From a virus: a stretch of 31,564 nucleotides of DNA. Both the position numbers and the translations under genes were made by a program. Shown here one piece after another: positions 1 to 8,957 of the stretch (its first letter is position 1; each line of letters opens with the position of its first letter). The DNA is taken from positions 1 through 31,564 of the IMG/VR virus record IMGVR_UViG_3300042544_000573, one strand, 5' to 3'. The notes beneath the pieces are model-generated. The model had not been told where the DNA came from. It worked only from the letters and a program-made list of their open reading frames with translations, and did not search any database.

Positions 1-2526
1 GGGCTGCCAAGCCCTACCGTGGTCAATTCAGGCGGTGGCCTGCACGTCTACTGGCCGCTGACGGCCGACGTACCCACGACTGTGTGGATACCCCACGCTC
101 GATCACTCAAGCGCCTGTGTGCGCAGCACAACTTACATGCCGACCCCGCAGTCACTGCGGACGCTGCGCGTATCTTGCGCACCCCGGGCACCCACAACTT
201 CAAGGGCGGGCAGTCCCGCCCCGTTCAGATCATTGCACAAGGTCAGCCGACTGATCTTGCCGTGTTCACCGCGTGCCTGCCCCCGGCCCCTGTTGACTTG
301 TCTGCAGCCAAGCAGTTCGGGCTGGATGACACCTCCCGTGAGATGTCCGGTGGGGACTTCCCCCCATGCTCGTTTCAGCGCATCGCCTCCCGCAGTCTCA
401 AGGACAAGGGCTGTGCCCAGATCAAACACGCACTGGTCGACGCCGCTGTACTGGCCGAGCCGTTGTGGCGTGGCATGCTGTCGATCGCTATCCGGTGCGA
501 AGACGGTGCTACAGCCATCCACACTGCGTCCAAGGCGCACCCCGGATACACCGCTGCCAACACGGAAGCCAAAGCGGCGGAAACCAAGGGCCCGTACACT
601 TGCCAGTGGTACAAGGACAACAACGGCAGTTTGTGCAAAGGCTGCACTCAGACCGTATCCACTCCCTTGCTGATTGGCAAGACCGTGGTGGCTGCCGAAG
701 TAACTGACGATGCCTATGTGGTTGTGAAGGACGCGGACGATGAGGCCCCGGCTGTGGCTATCTCCATCCCGGCATATCCGTTCCCCTACTTTCGTGGTGC
801 CAACGGCGGGGTATTCCGCAAGGACCGGGACAAAGACGGAGAAGAGGTTGAGGTTGAGATATACCCAGACGACCTCTACTTAACAGAACGCTTTTTTGAT
901 TCAGACGACCACGGCAGTGGCGACGGTGAGATGGTGGGTATCAACCTGCACATGCGCAAAGACGGCGTGCGCCGGTTCTTCGCCCCTGTCACAACGCTGT
1001 TCTCCACGGAGAAGCTGCGTGACTTGCTGGTGCGCAACGGGGTCGTCGCCTATGGTAAAAAATTGGAGCAACTCATGGCTTACTTCGCCTCTGCAATTCG
1101 CAAGCTGCAGTCGCAGTACGCAGCAAACCGCACCCGCAATCAGATGGGGTGGACCCCTGACCTGCTGGGCTTCGTTGTCGGTGAGATCGAGTACACCGCG
1201 TCTGGCGCAAAGCTTGCACCCCCTGCCAGCGGCACCCGGCAACTGGCCGCTGCGTTCAAACCCACGGGCTCACTGGACGAGTGGAAGAAGATCGCCAACT
1301 TCTACGATCGCCCGGGGCTGGAGCCACATGCGCTGTCGTTGTTCTTCGGGTTCGGCTCGCCGCTCCTGCGGTTGATCGAGGGCAACGTGGTCAAGGGGGC
1401 TATGGTTCACCTGAAGCACAACGGGTCAGGCTCCGGCAAGTCAACTGCGCAGATGGTGGCCAACTCGATCTTTGGACACCCTGACGATCTGCTGATGAAG
1501 AAGGAAGACACGTATGCTGCCAAGATGCACATGCTCGGCATGGTCAACAGCTTGGTCTTCACGGTCGATGAGATCACCAACGAGAAAGCTGAAGTCCTGT
1601 CTGACATGGCCTACGGGTTCACATCCGGCCGGGGCAAGCACCGCATGGAGTCGCAGAGCAACAAGATGCGCGTCAACCACACGACGTGGTGCAACATCAC
1701 CCTGACATCCGGCAACGCTTCAGCCACGGACGTCCTGCAGCAATACAAGAGCACTGCAGAGGGGGAGTTGCGCCGCGTGTTGGAAATCTCCGTGCCCAAG
1801 TACACAGGTGCCACGAAGCAAGAGATCGACGCTGTGTTTGGCAAGCTCAACACCAACTACGGCCTTGCTGGGCCCCTCTACATTGAGTACGTCCTGAAGA
1901 ACATGGCGCAGGTGCGCAAGCTGCTGGTCAACATGCAAAACAAGATTGACGAAGAACTGCAGCTCGATCAGGCCGATCGGTTCCACTCCTCTATTCTTAC
2001 CTGTGCGTTTGTCGGAGCCTTGATCGCTGCACGGCTGGGCCTGCACTCCATTGAGACCTCACGCATCTACCAGTACGCGCTGAACGTGGTCAGGGACAGC
2101 AGGTCAGCTACCAAGGCAGACGTTGGCGACCCCACACTGATTGCACAGGAAACACTGGCGGCGTTCATAAACGAGAACGTGAACAACGCGCTTGTCGCGC
2201 CCACCGTGAATAGCGCGGGTCTGCCCGAGCGCCCGGCAATAGCTCCAAAAGGCCCGTTGCGCATGCGCTACGATCCAGTCACACGGGAGCTGGCCGTGTC
2301 CGTTGCGGAGTTCCGCAAGTTCTTCTCTCTGCGGCAAGTGGATGTGCGCGACAGCTTGGTAAGGCTCACGCAGGCCAAGTATCTCAAGCACGATGGGCGC
2401 TCGCATCCAGTGCGTATTGGTGCCGGTGCCGTGGGCGGCTTGAGCGGCATTGCGATTCGTTGCTACGTATTTGATGGGGACGCCATCGGTGTCGACGAAA
2501 CAGCGTTCATTACCCCCGAGGTCTGA
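1..2526 (+). CDS. Primase-polymerase / DUF927-like replicative helicase, 5'-truncated by window edge
   Basis: This is probably the phage replicative primase-helicase, making primers and unwinding DNA at the fork. The frame is open to base 1. A GTG at 19 could start an ORF, but the residues before it (LPSPTV) belong to the conserved prim-pol motif PT.VVNSGGGLHVYW, so the gene begins outside the window. Numbering from base 1, the end of a prim-pol domain is at about 1-75 (DPAVTADAARILRTPGTHN). A possible zinc knuckle follows (C201, C212, C215). A helicase of the DUF927 type comes next: Walker A GSGSGKST at 475-482, Walker B FTVDE with D523/E524, then a sensor-like TSGN. The C-terminus, about 750-840, looks like a winged helix. 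It is the only large plus-strand gene, opposite to the late operon. The family call rests on motifs read by eye. Confidence 0.88.
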   Translation, partial: GLPSPTVVNSGGGLHVYWPLTADVPTTVWIPHARSLKRLCAQHNLHADPAVTADAARILRTPGTHNFKGGQSRPVQIIAQGQPTDLAVFTACLPPAPVDLSAAKQFGLDDTSREMSGGDFPPCSFQRIASRSLKDKGCAQIKHALVDAAVLAEPLWRGMLSIAIRCEDGATAIHTASKAHPGYTAANTEAKAAETKGPYTCQWYKDNNGSLCKGCTQTVSTPLLIGKTVVAAEVTDDAYVVVKDADDEAPAVAISIPAYPFPYFRGANGGVFRKDRDKDGEEVEVEIYPDDLYLTERFFDSDDHGSGDGEMVGINLHMRKDGVRRFFAPVTTLFSTEKLRDLLVRNGVVAYGKKLEQLMAYFASAIRKLQSQYAANRTRNQMGWTPDLLGFVVGEIEYTASGAKLAPPASGTRQLAAAFKPTGSLDEWKKIANFYDRPGLEPHALSLFFGFGSPLLRLIEGNVVKGAMVHLKHNGSGSGKSTAQMVANSIFGHPDDLLMKKEDTYAAKMHMLGMVNSLVFTVDEITNEKAEVLSDMAYGFTSGRGKHRMESQSNKMRVNHTTWCNITLTSGNASATDVLQQYKSTAEGELRRVLEISVPKYTGATKQEIDAVFGKLNTNYGLAGPLYIEYVLKNMAQVRKLLVNMQNKIDEELQLDQADRFHSSILTCAFVGALIAARLGLHSIETSRIYQYALNVVRDSRSATKADVGDPTLIAQETLAAFINENVNNALVAPTVNSAGLPERPAIAPKGPLRMRYDPVTRELAVSVAEFRKFFSLRQVDVRDSLVRLTQAKYLKHDGRSHPVRIGAGAVGGLSGIAIRCYVFDGDAIGVDETAFITPEV

Positions 2527-2737
2527 GATACGGCAGTTCACCCTTCACGGGGTGGACTACTTCATCCAGTGGGAACACCTGTCGATCGGGGCGTCGTTCT
2601 TCCTACCCACCACGGCCACCAAAACCCAAGCCCATTACGCCCTGCGGCCGTACGCCCAATATCTGGGAATACAACTGCAGGTGCGCAACCGGTGTGAGTA
2701 CGGACGCTACGGCGTCCGCGTGTGGCGCGTTTACTGA
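2489..2737 (+). CDS. Small hypothetical protein after the primase-helicase
   Basis: I do not recognise this gene. It encodes roughly 82-95 residues rich in aromatic and basic amino acids, with a tail of alternating Arg, Tyr, Val and Trp. The start is unclear: ATG at 2450, ATG at 2474 and GTG at 2489 are all in frame and all overlap the end of the primase-helicase gene. I chose the GTG because GGGG lies about 10 nt before it and the overlap is smallest; the first residues overlapping the upstream gene look non-conserved in style. Its stop overlaps the stop of the convergent 2072-aa gene by 7 nt. A perfect 7-bp hairpin with a UACG loop lies in its last codons. An accessory role in replication is possible from position only. 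Confidence 0.55.
   Translation: MSTKQRSLPPRSEIRQFTLHGVDYFIQWEHLSIGASFFLPTTATKTQAHYALRPYAQYLGIQLQVRNRCEYGRYGVRVWRVY
2701..2718. terminator. Hairpin with UACG tetraloop at the convergent junction, possible terminator
   Basis: A perfect 7-bp inverted repeat (CGGACGC / GCGTCCG) encloses TACG, giving on the plus-strand RNA a cUACGg loop, one of the very stable UNCG tetraloops. It lies just before the overlapping stop codons of two convergent transcription units. No T-run follows on either strand, so a classical intrinsic terminator is not shown. It also codes for the last residues of the small plus-strand gene, so chance or coding constraint is possible. Confidence 0.4.
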
Positions 2738-5700
2738 CGGATCGAGGTCTTGGCCTCGCGCACCCAGCCGGTCAACTCGACTTCCATCTGCTTGATTTCC
2801 TTGAGTTCGGCTTCGCGCTCGGCAGCAGGCATATCCGCAGCAGCGTCTTTGCTGTTGAGGAACTTGCGATACGCCCGGGTGCGCTCAAGTTGCTCCAGCG
2901 TCGAGTTGATCGCCGACTCCATCATCAGCACGTCTGCGTTCTTCTCCGCATACTCGACGGCCCGGTCAAGGTCGGTCTTCATCAGTTCAGACAGCGTGGC
3001 GTTGGCGCGGCCAACCTTCTCCCGCTCGTCGTAGAACTCAGTCATGCGGCGTGTGCCCACGGGGTCGTACAGGTAGTTGCTCAGGAGCGCGTACTTGTGC
3101 AGGGGGCGGTCAACTCGCGTTGGGTTCAGCAGGCTGTCAGTCATGGCCACCAGCAATCCGGCAGTTGAACCGAAGTACCCGCTCAACGCGTTGTCCACCA
3201 AGATGGGCGAGATTTTGTCCACACCCACTACGTCACGGCTGAATGCAGAGATGGCGATGGCCAACTCCGATGTGTTCGATGCCCGGCGCATGCTGGGGTC
3301 CTGCTGCTTTTGATAGATGCCTTCCAGCTCGCGCCCTGTGAAGAACGAGTAGTTGGTCCATGCTTCCAACAAAGGTTTGGCAGCTTGCGGGATAGGCACC
3401 ACACGGCCGACGTACTGCTCGAAGATGTAGGACAAAGCTGTGCGGGTTGCCTCCCATGCCTCTTGCTCCTCTGGGGTGCCTTGGCGGCGCATGTACTCGA
3501 CGATGCGCTCGGGGACGACCTTGAACAGCGCGCCCAGTTCGGTTGGTACGCCGATCTTGAACCCGCCCGGCAGTATCCAGTTGCTGTCCCGAGTCCGCAG
3601 GTCCATCTCGTTGTACTCTTCGTCGTCATCCCCCTTGCCGAGTGCGTAAAACGTGCTCAGTGTCATGGCGATAGCCGCGCGGTTGTAGAACATGCGACGC
3701 GCTTGGGCCCGGCCCACTGAGGAGCTGGAGTCCTTGCCGGATGCGGCGCGGTACAGCACGTCCATACCTTGGATGTATGCGTTGAAAAACGGGATGGTGG
3801 TCACCATGGCACCGACAAAATCAGATGAGCCACGGCGGCGGAAGTTGATGAACTCTCGGGCCCGGGTCTGCGCCAGCAGTTGGTCTTTGGACTCGTTGAT
3901 GGTCTGGTCGTAGATGGCCTTGCGCACGGCCAAGTCAGACGCCCGGGTGATGCCCTCCAGCCGGTGCATGAGGGTCTCGAACTTACCGCGTGGGCGGTAG
4001 CCAAGGTCTTTGAGCAGTGACACTGCGGGTTTACCCTGCTGAAAGTCGAATTCACCCGTCAGGCCCAGAGCCTCCATCGCGCTTACAGTGGGGTGGCGGA
4101 TACCGCGCAGTTCGGCCAGCGCCAGCCCGCCGAAGTTAGAGAGCGTCATGCGCAGCAGTGCGCCGGGGTTCTTCACACCGGAGGTCATGATGGCCCGCTG
4201 CACGTCGTCTGTTACCTGCTTGAGCGCGAAGGGCGGCAGGATCGTCACCGACTTGCGCAGCACGTTGGACACTTGGCCCAGCACCTGCAGCCACTTGGCC
4301 TTGGGTGGGTTGAGTTCTTGGAACGCTGCCACATCGTAGCTGGACGGCAGGTCCCAGTACATGAGCTCGCCCTTGACGTATGCCTTGGCTGTGCGGTGCT
4401 TGGTGCCGGGCATGCGCGACGGCTTGCTGGTGTACCCTAAGTCCTCCAGACTGCGCAGGGTTTGCACCCGGGCATCGTTGGTCATGACTTGGCCGACCAT
4501 CCAGCCCATGGTGTTGAGGTAGTTCTCGAACACGTTGCCCACGGGCCGCGTGAAGGAGCCCTTGAGTTCAGGGTTCTTGGTCAGCATCAATGGGGAACGG
4601 CCAGTGGTCTTCTTGACTGCAGTGAAGCGCTCTGCGAAATCGTCAATGCGGTCGAACGGCACGTAGCCGATCACGGACTTCCACTCGTCGCCCTGCTCCT
4701 TGGACAGCCTGCCCACCTTCACCATCTGGTCGACCAGCGCGACACGGGGCTTGTCCATGGCAGCAGACATCTTTGCAAACGCTGGGTCTGCGTTGTACTC
4801 GGCCACCAGCAGCGCACGGTCTGAGTCTTTAATGTGTTTGGGGAAGTCAGGGTTGTCCTTGAGCACCTGCTCCAGACGGTAGGCTTCGATGACCCGGCTG
4901 GCGAACTGCTCGGCGCGCTCTTTGCTGCGGCCGGTGCGCTCGCCCCATGCGTAGATCATTGGGAACACATCGGTGGGCGCACTGCCGTCCTTGGCCTTGG
5001 TCACCTTGTATTGGCCTGTTTCCGCCTCCTTTTGCAAGGAGCCTTCTTGGAAGTACGCCAGCAGCAGCTTGGAGTAATCTTGCGCCTGACGGTACAGGCC
5101 CATGGGGTTGAGCTTGCCCATGCTGTCGCGCACAGCGCCGTTGAAATGCCCACTGAGTTTGTCCTCGACGGCAGCAGCAGAGTCGGCTACAGCCACGCGG
5201 AACTTGACCCCACGGCCCGGCTCGGCCGCGCTGCGCTCGCTGTCCTGCGCCCCTTTGAACATGCCCAGCACGCCGCGCTTGTCGTTTGGCGTCAGGTCGC
5301 CCATGCTGTCCACCACATCGTCTGCGGTGTAGGTTTTGGAAAACTCTTCCTTGCTCAACGTGCGGCTTTGACTTTCCACCGGGGTGAAATCTGCTGGGCC
5401 CATCTTGTTCAAAAAGTCTGCAACCGCTTTGTTTGGCGGGTACTTACGGCCGGTAACGAGCGCAACCAAATCCCGCATCTTCTGTGCCACCTTGGAGAAG
5501 AACTTCTCGGTGATGGTCAGCGGCTTTTCGTTGGTTGTAGCCCAGCGGGACACGTTGTCTGCAAACCACTCAGCATAGGAAGACCAATAGGAATTAAACC
5601 CGGGCATGTCGGCAGCGGCTTTTGCGCCCGCAGGGCCTTCCAGCAGTGCGTCTTGCGATGCCACGTCCTCTCGGTTACGCAGGGAGTTCATGAACTCCTT

Positions 5701-8700
5701 GACGTCCATCTTTTTGGTTTTCTCCAGCCAAGCTTTGTACTCTGCGTCGAGCGCCTGTCGAGTTGAAGCGTCCGCAAGACTTAGCAAGTGGTGCTCAATG
5801 ATGTGGCCCATCTCATGCGAAATGGTTTCCAGCGTATACGACTCACTGCGGTTAGGCCGAATGAACATGCCATACTGGCTGCGCTCGTCGTTGAGCGGGC
5901 GCACCGCTCCCTGCAGGTCACGGCTTCGGTACTTCTGCAGTGTTGGGAAGTCTTTGCCGTAAAGTTTGTATTTCTCCGCGCCAGCCGCTCCCTGCGTGTC
6001 AGTATCAATGTACATAAACACTTTGATGTTGCCCAACCCGAGGGACTGCATCAGATCGTTCAGGTACTGCACGTACTTGGCGTCGATAGACTCGCTACCA
6101 ATGACGCTTTTGCTTGTTCCAGTAAACGGGCCGTCAGGGTACTTGGCCGCGTTGGCGGCGTCGTCCGTTGCGGCTTTCCGGGCTTCTGCGCGAAGTTTGC
6201 GCTGCTGCTCCGCCGTGAGCACGCGCTCGTTGGTAATGGACTCAATCGGCGTAGTGACCATATACCCAGTACGATCCATGCCGTAGTACCGGGGCGTGTC
6301 CATACCGTCAAGCGCCCGCACCAGCGCCACTTCATCATCAACGTACACAACGGATTGGCTGCCGACTACCTTTTCGTCGGCCCACGAACGCTGGCGGGGC
6401 TCGGGCTTGGCTTCCACTGGTTCAGGCTTGACCTCTGCCTTTGGCGCAAGTTTTGCCTTTGGCTCCGCCTTAACTTTGGCCTCCTTGGTCACTTTCCCTT
6501 TGGCATCGAACAGCGCGCCTTGGGTGTCGGGAACATCACCTTCCTGCTCAATCTCCTCAAACAGCGCCGCCAGCTCACTGGTATCGCCTTCGTCTGCTTG
6601 CTCTTTGGCTTTTATGTATTCAGTGGCACGCTTGTCGTCAATCGGCTGCACCAGCATCTGCTTGCCGCGCTTCACTTCGCCAGTGCGTGCATCAACCCCA
6701 ATAGGCTCGAAGAACGCGGAGGGGATGGCGCGAGTAGGCTTGGCTTTGCCGGTGGGTTTTTCTTTTTCCGCAGGGATCGGCGCGGCGGGTGCTTGGCGTG
6801 GGCGGGTCCGGTCCAGCGCAGCAGTGAACATCGGCTCAAACCCGGGAGCGGCCAGCGCGTCCGTAAGAAACTCGTTGACGGCCTCATGCTCCACATGCGC
6901 AGGGTCGCGGCGAATACGGGCGACTCCATCCAGTGCCGACTCCAGTTGCGACTTAGTTTTTGCCTGCGACAGCGTAACTACAGCAGGGGACTGCTCGTAC
7001 GCTTTAGGCGCGTCTTCCTCGACTGAAACGGGCTTTGGTGGTTTTGCAGGAGTTACTGCAGCAGGCTCTGTTCTTTGAGGCGCAACTCTCGGTACAACAG
7101 GCCGTCCAGCAGGTACCAATCCGCGTCCGTCAGGTGTGACAGGTTCTCCGGTGGGTGCGGGTACTCCGGCTCCGGGTTCAGGTGCGACGGGGGCGGCAGG
7201 TTCACTAGGAACTCCCACGCTTGACTCACCAGCTCGGGGCTCATCTCGCTGCTCAACTGCAGGCGTCGGGGCAGGGGTCGGCTCACTAGGTTTCTCCTCA
7301 AACGGCGCTGGCTGAGGGGCCAGCAGCTCACGCAAAATCTTGGCTCGGGGGTTCTGGCCCTTGGTCAGCTCAGGCTGGCGTTTCACAAGCTGCTGCAGCT
7401 CAGGCACGGTCTTGCCCACCACATTCTGCTCGAACCATGGTTGCATGCCAACGCGTAAGGGAATGCCGATGTCTTGGACGTTCTGCATGGACAACTCACC
7501 CGGGCGGGCCGGGATTGTCAGGTCACGATTGGGCTCTCGGCCTTCTGGCACTGTGCGCAGCGGCAGTTTGTACTGCAGGGGAGCCTTCTCTTTGGTCGAG
7601 CGCAGCGTAGGCTCCGCGATATCCGCGCCGGGTTCGGCCGGTGGGGTGCCGAGGTCTTCGCCCGGGAACAACTCGCCCTGCGTGCGGGCCTTGACCTCAT
7701 CGGGCTGGGTCAGCAGATCAGGCGCTTCGGCCAGCGCCGGGAACTTCTTGCGGGTGGCGGCGTCTTCGGCGGCTGCAGCGGCAGTCAGCTCCTTCTCGGC
7801 ACGGATGCTCTCAATGTCGCTCTGCGTGTACAGCGCCATCTGCTCGGCCAGCTCGGCGACTCGGGCCTTGACCTCTGGGGTCTGGGGCTGCTGGCGCAGG
7901 CGCTCGCGCTCCGTGGCCATGTCGGCGTACTCGCGCTGAAAGTCGAGGCCAAGGTCTTGCTGCCCTTCGGGTACGGCCGTGGCCGCAGGGGGCTCGGCCG
8001 GTTCTTTAGCGCGAACCACGGGGTTACCGAACAGGTCCCGATCGGGCTCGGCGGGGGCGGCGCGCTCGTCCGGCGCAAGCAACTCGCCCTGAACGCCCGG
8101 GGCGGTAACCAAGGGGAGGCTGGGGGCTGCTGGCTGCTCTCCAGTGGGCGCAGGGGCTGCGCCGCGTGCACGTCGGCCGATCGCCAAGTCCATTAAACCC
8201 TGCACGATCGCACCGGTTGCGCCGCCGTAGGCAGCTTGTTCCCCCAGCCCCTCAATGAGCGCTTGCTCTGGCTTGTAGATGCCTTTGGCAATCATGTTCT
8301 GGGCCAAGCCCGATGCGACTTCCTGCGCGGCTTCTTCACCGCCCGCGACAAAGGCACGTTTGACGGCCTCCACCCCTGCAGCTTTGGACGCTGTGGGAAT
8401 ACGGGACAGAATACGGATGGGGGCAAATGCTTCCAGTGCGCCGGGGATAATACCCAAGGCTGTGGCTGTGCTTCGCTGGTCTCCAGTGGCTCCGGCTTCT
8501 TCTGCGCGTGTGCGAGACTCACCAGCGCCAGCACCAACACCCAGACCTACGGCCGCAGCGCGACCGGCCAAGCCAAAGGGGCCTGCAAGTAGGAATGGTG
8601 CGGTAGAGCCCACTGCCTCACTCAGCTTACGCGTGACCGAATCTTCGTATCCGGGTGCTGCGGCAAACGGTTCTTTGACAGCAGTGGCTACCGACTTGAT

Positions 8701-8949
8701 CTTCTCCCGGGCGGATTTCTCCATGTCCTCGGGCAGCAGCGCCGATGCACCTGTGGCAGCGCTTTCCAACAGATTGACTGCGCCGGGCACGAGGCCCTTG
8801 AACGCTTCTTTGACGTTGCCAAGCACCGTGGTTTGCGGGGCCCCAAGGTCGGGAAACTGTTGCCGGATGATGGCAGCAGCTTTGTCCTTTGATACGTCGT
8901 CTGGGAACTCTACGGTTCGGCCATCGGGCAAAGCTACTGTGTACGCCAT
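2731..8949 (-). CDS. Giant polyvalent virion protein with HEMGH metallopeptidase and LPD38-like domain
   Basis: This 2072-aa protein is the last gene of the late operon and probably an internal, ejected virion protein. Residues 1-35 form a short domain (YTVALPDGRTVEFPDD). About 50-260 is Ala/Gly-rich with hydrophobic stretches that could contact membranes. About 260-840 is Pro/Glu/Ala/Lys-rich linker. A zinc-metallopeptidase motif HEMGH is at 1045-1049, with a likely third ligand E1127 in YAEWFADN. About 1150-1700 is mostly helical. At about 1715-1870 FFNAYIQGMDVLYRA, then a D/E-rich turn and VPTELGALF, match what I remember of large polyvalent protein-associated domain LPD38. The C-terminus is charged and probably coiled. 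ATG at 8949 is preceded by GAGGT. By analogy with T7 gp16, an enzyme-bearing injected protein is plausible; this is inference. No internal frameshift is seen. Confidence 0.9.
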   Translation of the reverse strand: MAYTVALPDGRTVEFPDDVSKDKAAAIIRQQFPDLGAPQTTVLGNVKEAFKGLVPGAVNLLESAATGASALLPEDMEKSAREKIKSVATAVKEPFAAAPGYEDSVTRKLSEAVGSTAPFLLAGPFGLAGRAAAVGLGVGAGAGESRTRAEEAGATGDQRSTATALGIIPGALEAFAPIRILSRIPTASKAAGVEAVKRAFVAGGEEAAQEVASGLAQNMIAKGIYKPEQALIEGLGEQAAYGGATGAIVQGLMDLAIGRRARGAAPAPTGEQPAAPSLPLVTAPGVQGELLAPDERAAPAEPDRDLFGNPVVRAKEPAEPPAATAVPEGQQDLGLDFQREYADMATERERLRQQPQTPEVKARVAELAEQMALYTQSDIESIRAEKELTAAAAAEDAATRKKFPALAEAPDLLTQPDEVKARTQGELFPGEDLGTPPAEPGADIAEPTLRSTKEKAPLQYKLPLRTVPEGREPNRDLTIPARPGELSMQNVQDIGIPLRVGMQPWFEQNVVGKTVPELQQLVKRQPELTKGQNPRAKILRELLAPQPAPFEEKPSEPTPAPTPAVEQRDEPRAGESSVGVPSEPAAPVAPEPGAGVPAPTGEPVTPDGRGLVPAGRPVVPRVAPQRTEPAAVTPAKPPKPVSVEEDAPKAYEQSPAVVTLSQAKTKSQLESALDGVARIRRDPAHVEHEAVNEFLTDALAAPGFEPMFTAALDRTRPRQAPAAPIPAEKEKPTGKAKPTRAIPSAFFEPIGVDARTGEVKRGKQMLVQPIDDKRATEYIKAKEQADEGDTSELAALFEEIEQEGDVPDTQGALFDAKGKVTKEAKVKAEPKAKLAPKAEVKPEPVEAKPEPRQRSWADEKVVGSQSVVYVDDEVALVRALDGMDTPRYYGMDRTGYMVTTPIESITNERVLTAEQQRKLRAEARKAATDDAANAAKYPDGPFTGTSKSVIGSESIDAKYVQYLNDLMQSLGLGNIKVFMYIDTDTQGAAGAEKYKLYGKDFPTLQKYRSRDLQGAVRPLNDERSQYGMFIRPNRSESYTLETISHEMGHIIEHHLLSLADASTRQALDAEYKAWLEKTKKMDVKEFMNSLRNREDVASQDALLEGPAGAKAAADMPGFNSYWSSYAEWFADNVSRWATTNEKPLTITEKFFSKVAQKMRDLVALVTGRKYPPNKAVADFLNKMGPADFTPVESQSRTLSKEEFSKTYTADDVVDSMGDLTPNDKRGVLGMFKGAQDSERSAAEPGRGVKFRVAVADSAAAVEDKLSGHFNGAVRDSMGKLNPMGLYRQAQDYSKLLLAYFQEGSLQKEAETGQYKVTKAKDGSAPTDVFPMIYAWGERTGRSKERAEQFASRVIEAYRLEQVLKDNPDFPKHIKDSDRALLVAEYNADPAFAKMSAAMDKPRVALVDQMVKVGRLSKEQGDEWKSVIGYVPFDRIDDFAERFTAVKKTTGRSPLMLTKNPELKGSFTRPVGNVFENYLNTMGWMVGQVMTNDARVQTLRSLEDLGYTSKPSRMPGTKHRTAKAYVKGELMYWDLPSSYDVAAFQELNPPKAKWLQVLGQVSNVLRKSVTILPPFALKQVTDDVQRAIMTSGVKNPGALLRMTLSNFGGLALAELRGIRHPTVSAMEALGLTGEFDFQQGKPAVSLLKDLGYRPRGKFETLMHRLEGITRASDLAVRKAIYDQTINESKDQLLAQTRAREFINFRRRGSSDFVGAMVTTIPFFNAYIQGMDVLYRAASGKDSSSSVGRAQARRMFYNRAAIAMTLSTFYALGKGDDDEEYNEMDLRTRDSNWILPGGFKIGVPTELGALFKVVPERIVEYMRRQGTPEEQEAWEATRTALSYIFEQYVGRVVPIPQAAKPLLEAWTNYSFFTGRELEGIYQKQQDPSMRRASNTSELAIAISAFSRDVVGVDKISPILVDNALSGYFGSTAGLLVAMTDSLLNPTRVDRPLHKYALLSNYLYDPVGTRRMTEFYDEREKVGRANATLSELMKTDLDRAVEYAEKNADVLMMESAINSTLEQLERTRAYRKFLNSKDAAADMPAAEREAELKEIKQMEVELTGWVREAKTSIRQ

Positions 8950-8957
8950 CTGCTACC

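Noticed and set aside
4834-5766. 310-aa plus-strand open frame, also opposite the giant protein
   Set aside because: Same reasoning: no recognisable motif, composition of an antisense shadow, and it would lie wholly within the minus-strand gene.
5788-7026. 412-aa plus-strand open frame opposite the giant protein
   Set aside because: It is antisense to a continuous 2072-aa gene with clear motifs. Its composition (Arg/Leu/His/Gly-rich) is typical of a shadow frame, and it has no convincing domain.
2731-8949. Reading the Pro/Glu/Ala-rich middle of the giant protein as a separate, frameshifted gene
   Set aside because: The frame is continuous from ATG 8949 to TAA 2731 with no internal stop, so a linker region is the simpler reading.
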